Of a DNA stretch of 35,874 bases, positions 34,116 through 35,874 are shown one piece after another (positions within the stretch are counted from its first letter, which is position 1; each line of letters starts with the position of its first letter). The notes below the pieces were generated by a model that was not told the DNA's origin, searched no databases, and saw only the letters and a program-made list of their open reading frames with translations. The translations under genes and the position numbers were made by a program. Source of the stretch: a virus; IMG/VR virus record IMGVR_UViG_3300042402_006268, positions 1 through 35,874 of that record, one strand, 5' to 3'.

Positions 34116-35874
34116 ATGAGTCTGAACTACAAAAACCCTCTAACGTCTGGTCAAAACGACTACCAACAATCAGTACCAAGAAGCGCTAATCTTGGAGTAA
34201 CCTTTAGTGTTCTAAACACCGGTGGATATATGGAGGTTTGGGATCTAACTGATTTAGTTCTGACAGGACTTACAAGTCCAGCACCTGGTATTATAACTGG
34301 TGATACAATTCCTATTAACATTCTGATTGGTGATGGTGAGGTATATTCACCAACAACGATTACACTCGCTTCAGACAATATTTCTTCAGGTAGAAGAAGA
34401 TTAGGGATGCTGGTCTATGTTAGAGAGACTGGTTTAGTGTATCAATATGTGATTGATAACTATGACACACTTTGGGATGACGCGCTCGTGGCATCGGGTG
34501 TTGGTGGATCGACTGTAGTTGAAACTGAATATGGTACATTAGTAAAAGGTAATTCACCAGAAGGTTTAGCCTTTATTGACGCTTGGACAGGATCAACCAT
34601 AGATGGTTACGATGCAGATTACTCAACAGCTAAATGGAAAATATTTCCTGGTTCTTTAGCTGCAATCACAGGTGCAACGTTTGATAGTGGTACAGGAACA
34701 TTAGAATTAGAAAATAGTACGGGTGGTACAATATCGGTAAGTGGAATAGGTTCAGGTACCTCAGGTTCGAGTGGTACATCAGGTTCTTCGGGAACATCAG
34801 GTTCATCGGGAAGTTCAGGTTCAAGCGGCACATCAGGGAATAGTGGTTCTTCAGGGACCAGTGGTACATCAGGAACTAGTGGTATATCAGGTGTTAACGG
34901 TACTGATGGTACATCAGGATCAAGCGGTACCTCAGGATCAAGTGGTACTTCAGGAAATGGTTTTGATTGGGAAGGTGGATGGATCTCAGGAGTAACGTAT
35001 TTTCAAAATGATGTTGTTTCATATAATAATAGCTCGTATATTGCTTTAACAACAATTTTACCAGGTAGTTCAGCACCTGATAATAATTCAGACTGGGATT
35101 TAGTTGCAGGTGGTGGTTTTGGATCGTCAGGAACTTCAGGTTCATCAGGTACTAGTGGAAATGACGGTTCAAGTGGAACTTCAGGTACAAGTGGTTCATC
35201 TGGCACTAGTGGTTCTTCAGGCACGTCAGGTACCTCAGGTTCAAGTGGTTCATCAGGAACTAGTGGAACTTCAGGTACTGGTGGGTCATCAGGAACCAGC
35301 GGTACTTCAGGTAGTAGTGGGACTTCAGGTACGAGTGGTAGTTCGGGTTCATCAGGAACTAGTGGTACTTCAGGTAATAGTGGGACTTCGGGTACGAGTG
35401 GTAGTTCGGGTTCATCAGGAACTAGTGGAACTTCAGGGACTTCGGGAACATCAGGTTCAAGTGGTTCTTCAGGAACATCAGGTACTTCAGGAGTTAGTGG
35501 TGTAGATGGAACTTCAGGAACCTCGGGAACATCAGGTTCAAGTGGATCTTCAGGAACATCAGGTTCATCAGGAACAAGTGGAGCATCAGGTTCATCAGGA
35601 ACAAGTGGAACATCAGGTTCATCAGGGACTAGTGGTACTTCAGGAAGCTCAGGTTCATCCGGTACATCAGGAACAAGTGGTACTTCAGGTTCGAGCGGTT
35701 CATCAGGGACATCAGGGACATCAGGAACTTCGGGTATATCAGGTGTGAATGGAACAGACGGAACTTCAGGAAGTTCAGGAACTAGTGGTACAAATGGTAC
35801 TTCAGGAAGTAGTGGAACTTCAGGTACAAGTGGAAGTTCTGGTGAATCTGGAACAAGTGGTTCTTCTGGTAGTT
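34116..35874 (+). CDS. Tail fibre with long Gly-Thr-Ser/Gly-Ser-Ser repeats (3'-truncated)
   Basis: An open frame runs from the ATG at 34116 to the right edge with no stop: 586 codons seen. The first 211 residues form a non-repetitive N-terminal domain (MSLNYKNPLTSGQNDYQQSV, VTFSVLNTGGYMEVWDLTDL, RRRLGMLVYVRETGLVYQYV), typical of fibres that replace a T4-like attachment. Then comes a collagen-like Gly-X-Y stretch with X and Y nearly always Ser or Thr (34755-34958), then a 54-residue domain (282-335) with the pattern of CBM5/12-like carbohydrate-binding modules (GWISGVTYFQNDVVSYNNSS, YIAL, SAPDNNSDWDLVA), then a further repeat (35121 to the edge). A-rich leader (A10 CA6 before ATG). Probably a long, thin fibre that carries a sugar-binding module. 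The end is unknown. Confidence 0.85.
   Translation, partial: MSLNYKNPLTSGQNDYQQSVPRSANLGVTFSVLNTGGYMEVWDLTDLVLTGLTSPAPGIITGDTIPINILIGDGEVYSPTTITLASDNISSGRRRLGMLVYVRETGLVYQYVIDNYDTLWDDALVASGVGGSTVVETEYGTLVKGNSPEGLAFIDAWTGSTIDGYDADYSTAKWKIFPGSLAAITGATFDSGTGTLELENSTGGTISVSGIGSGTSGSSGTSGSSGTSGSSGSSGSSGTSGNSGSSGTSGTSGTSGISGVNGTDGTSGSSGTSGSSGTSGNGFDWEGGWISGVTYFQNDVVSYNNSSYIALTTILPGSSAPDNNSDWDLVAGGGFGSSGTSGSSGTSGNDGSSGTSGTSGSSGTSGSSGTSGTSGSSGSSGTSGTSGTGGSSGTSGTSGSSGTSGTSGSSGSSGTSGTSGNSGTSGTSGSSGSSGTSGTSGTSGTSGSSGSSGTSGTSGVSGVDGTSGTSGTSGSSGSSGTSGSSGTSGASGSSGTSGTSGSSGTSGTSGSSGSSGTSGTSGTSGSSGSSGTSGTSGTSGISGVNGTDGTSGSSGTSGTNGTSGSSGTSGTSGSSGESGTSGSSGS
34755..34958 (+). repeat. First Gly-(Thr/Ser)-Ser triplet repeat block
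   Basis: 68 codons with Gly at every third position, mostly GTS and GSS, interrupted by GIS-GVN-GTD. Ser is coded by both TCA/TCG and AGT/AGC, so the DNA repeat is imperfect. Confidence 0.9.
35121..35874 (+). repeat. Second Gly-(Thr/Ser)-Ser triplet repeat block, runs off the edge
   Basis: 251 codons to the edge, again Gly at every third position. Variant units GND, GTG, GNS, GVS-GVD, GAS, GIS-GVN-GTD and GES break the pattern at intervals. The GIS-GVN-GTD unit of the first block recurs near 35732-35760, hinting at duplication of larger blocks. The 9-base DNA period may make the region hard to assemble. Confidence 0.9.

Noticed and set aside
34619-35224. Minus-strand Pro/Glu-rich frames over the fibre repeat
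   Set aside because: Antisense of Gly-Ser-Thr codons; repeats keep such frames free of stops by chance.
35104-35748. Out-of-frame plus-strand frames rich in Gln, Val and His over the fibre repeat
   Set aside because: They are by-products of the 9-base repeat; the frame from 34116 is continuous, starts well and encodes a recognisable fibre.
34755-35874. CRISPR array
   Set aside because: Short 9-base units without unique spacers, all in one reading frame, encode protein repeats.
1-35874. Integrated prophage in a bacterial genome
   Set aside because: No integrase, attachment repeat or bacterial gene is visible, and the gene set is that of a large T4-type virus; the window alone cannot exclude it fully.

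Overview
The window is a piece of the genome of a tailed virus with a contractile, T4-type tail. The T4-like markers are a gp32-type single-strand binding protein, a UvsX/RecA-type recombinase, a T4 RNase H/FEN-type nuclease, a gp41/DnaB-type helicase, gp25 and gp6 baseplate proteins, and a two-subunit ribonucleotide reductase. All genes lie on the + strand, packing is dense, and I see no tRNA, integrase, CRISPR array, insertion sequence or bacterial housekeeping gene. The DNA is AT-rich. Four signs point to a Bacteroidota (flavobacteria-like) host: A-rich leaders with few good Shine-Dalgarno sites, a promoter close to the TTTG / TAnnTTTG consensus, SprB-type adhesin repeats in a tail gene, and an RNR with its ATP-cone on NrdB. 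The host call is inference.

Layout. (1) 3-5912: the end of a giant virion gene cut by the left edge, with a baseplate-hub-like module and a glucosaminidase-like tail. (2) 5959-6831: two small genes of unknown function, ended by a terminator. (3) 6950-11967: replication and recombination block (ssDNA-binding protein, small conserved protein, UvsX, 5' nuclease, unknown, replicative helicase). (4) 11986-14985: nrdB and nrdA, ended by a terminator. (5) 15075-17384: baseplate wedge genes 25 and 6. (6) 17454-33087: seven long virion genes joined by TAATG-type stop/start overlaps or very short gaps, probably one translationally coupled baseplate/tail operon. (7) 33168-35874: fibre genes with Thr-Pro linkers and a long Gly-Thr-Ser/Gly-Ser-Ser repeat that runs off the right edge.

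How the genes work together. The RNR would supply dNTPs to a replisome of helicase, SSB and primer-removing nuclease, with UvsX for recombination-dependent replication. The structural genes build the baseplate wedge, hub and host-contact fibres. Five intergenic copies of TATTTAT, each shortly before a start codon, are candidate phage-specific promoters.

Most notable: an ATP-cone on the radical-generating RNR subunit with a cone-less catalytic subunit; a run of about 68 hydrophobic residues plus a Cys cluster in the middle of a 1677-residue tail protein; bacterial gliding-adhesin-like (SprB) repeats in a tail protein; a C-terminal domain apparently shared by two adjacent tail genes; and an abrupt codon-usage switch inside the giant hub-like gene.
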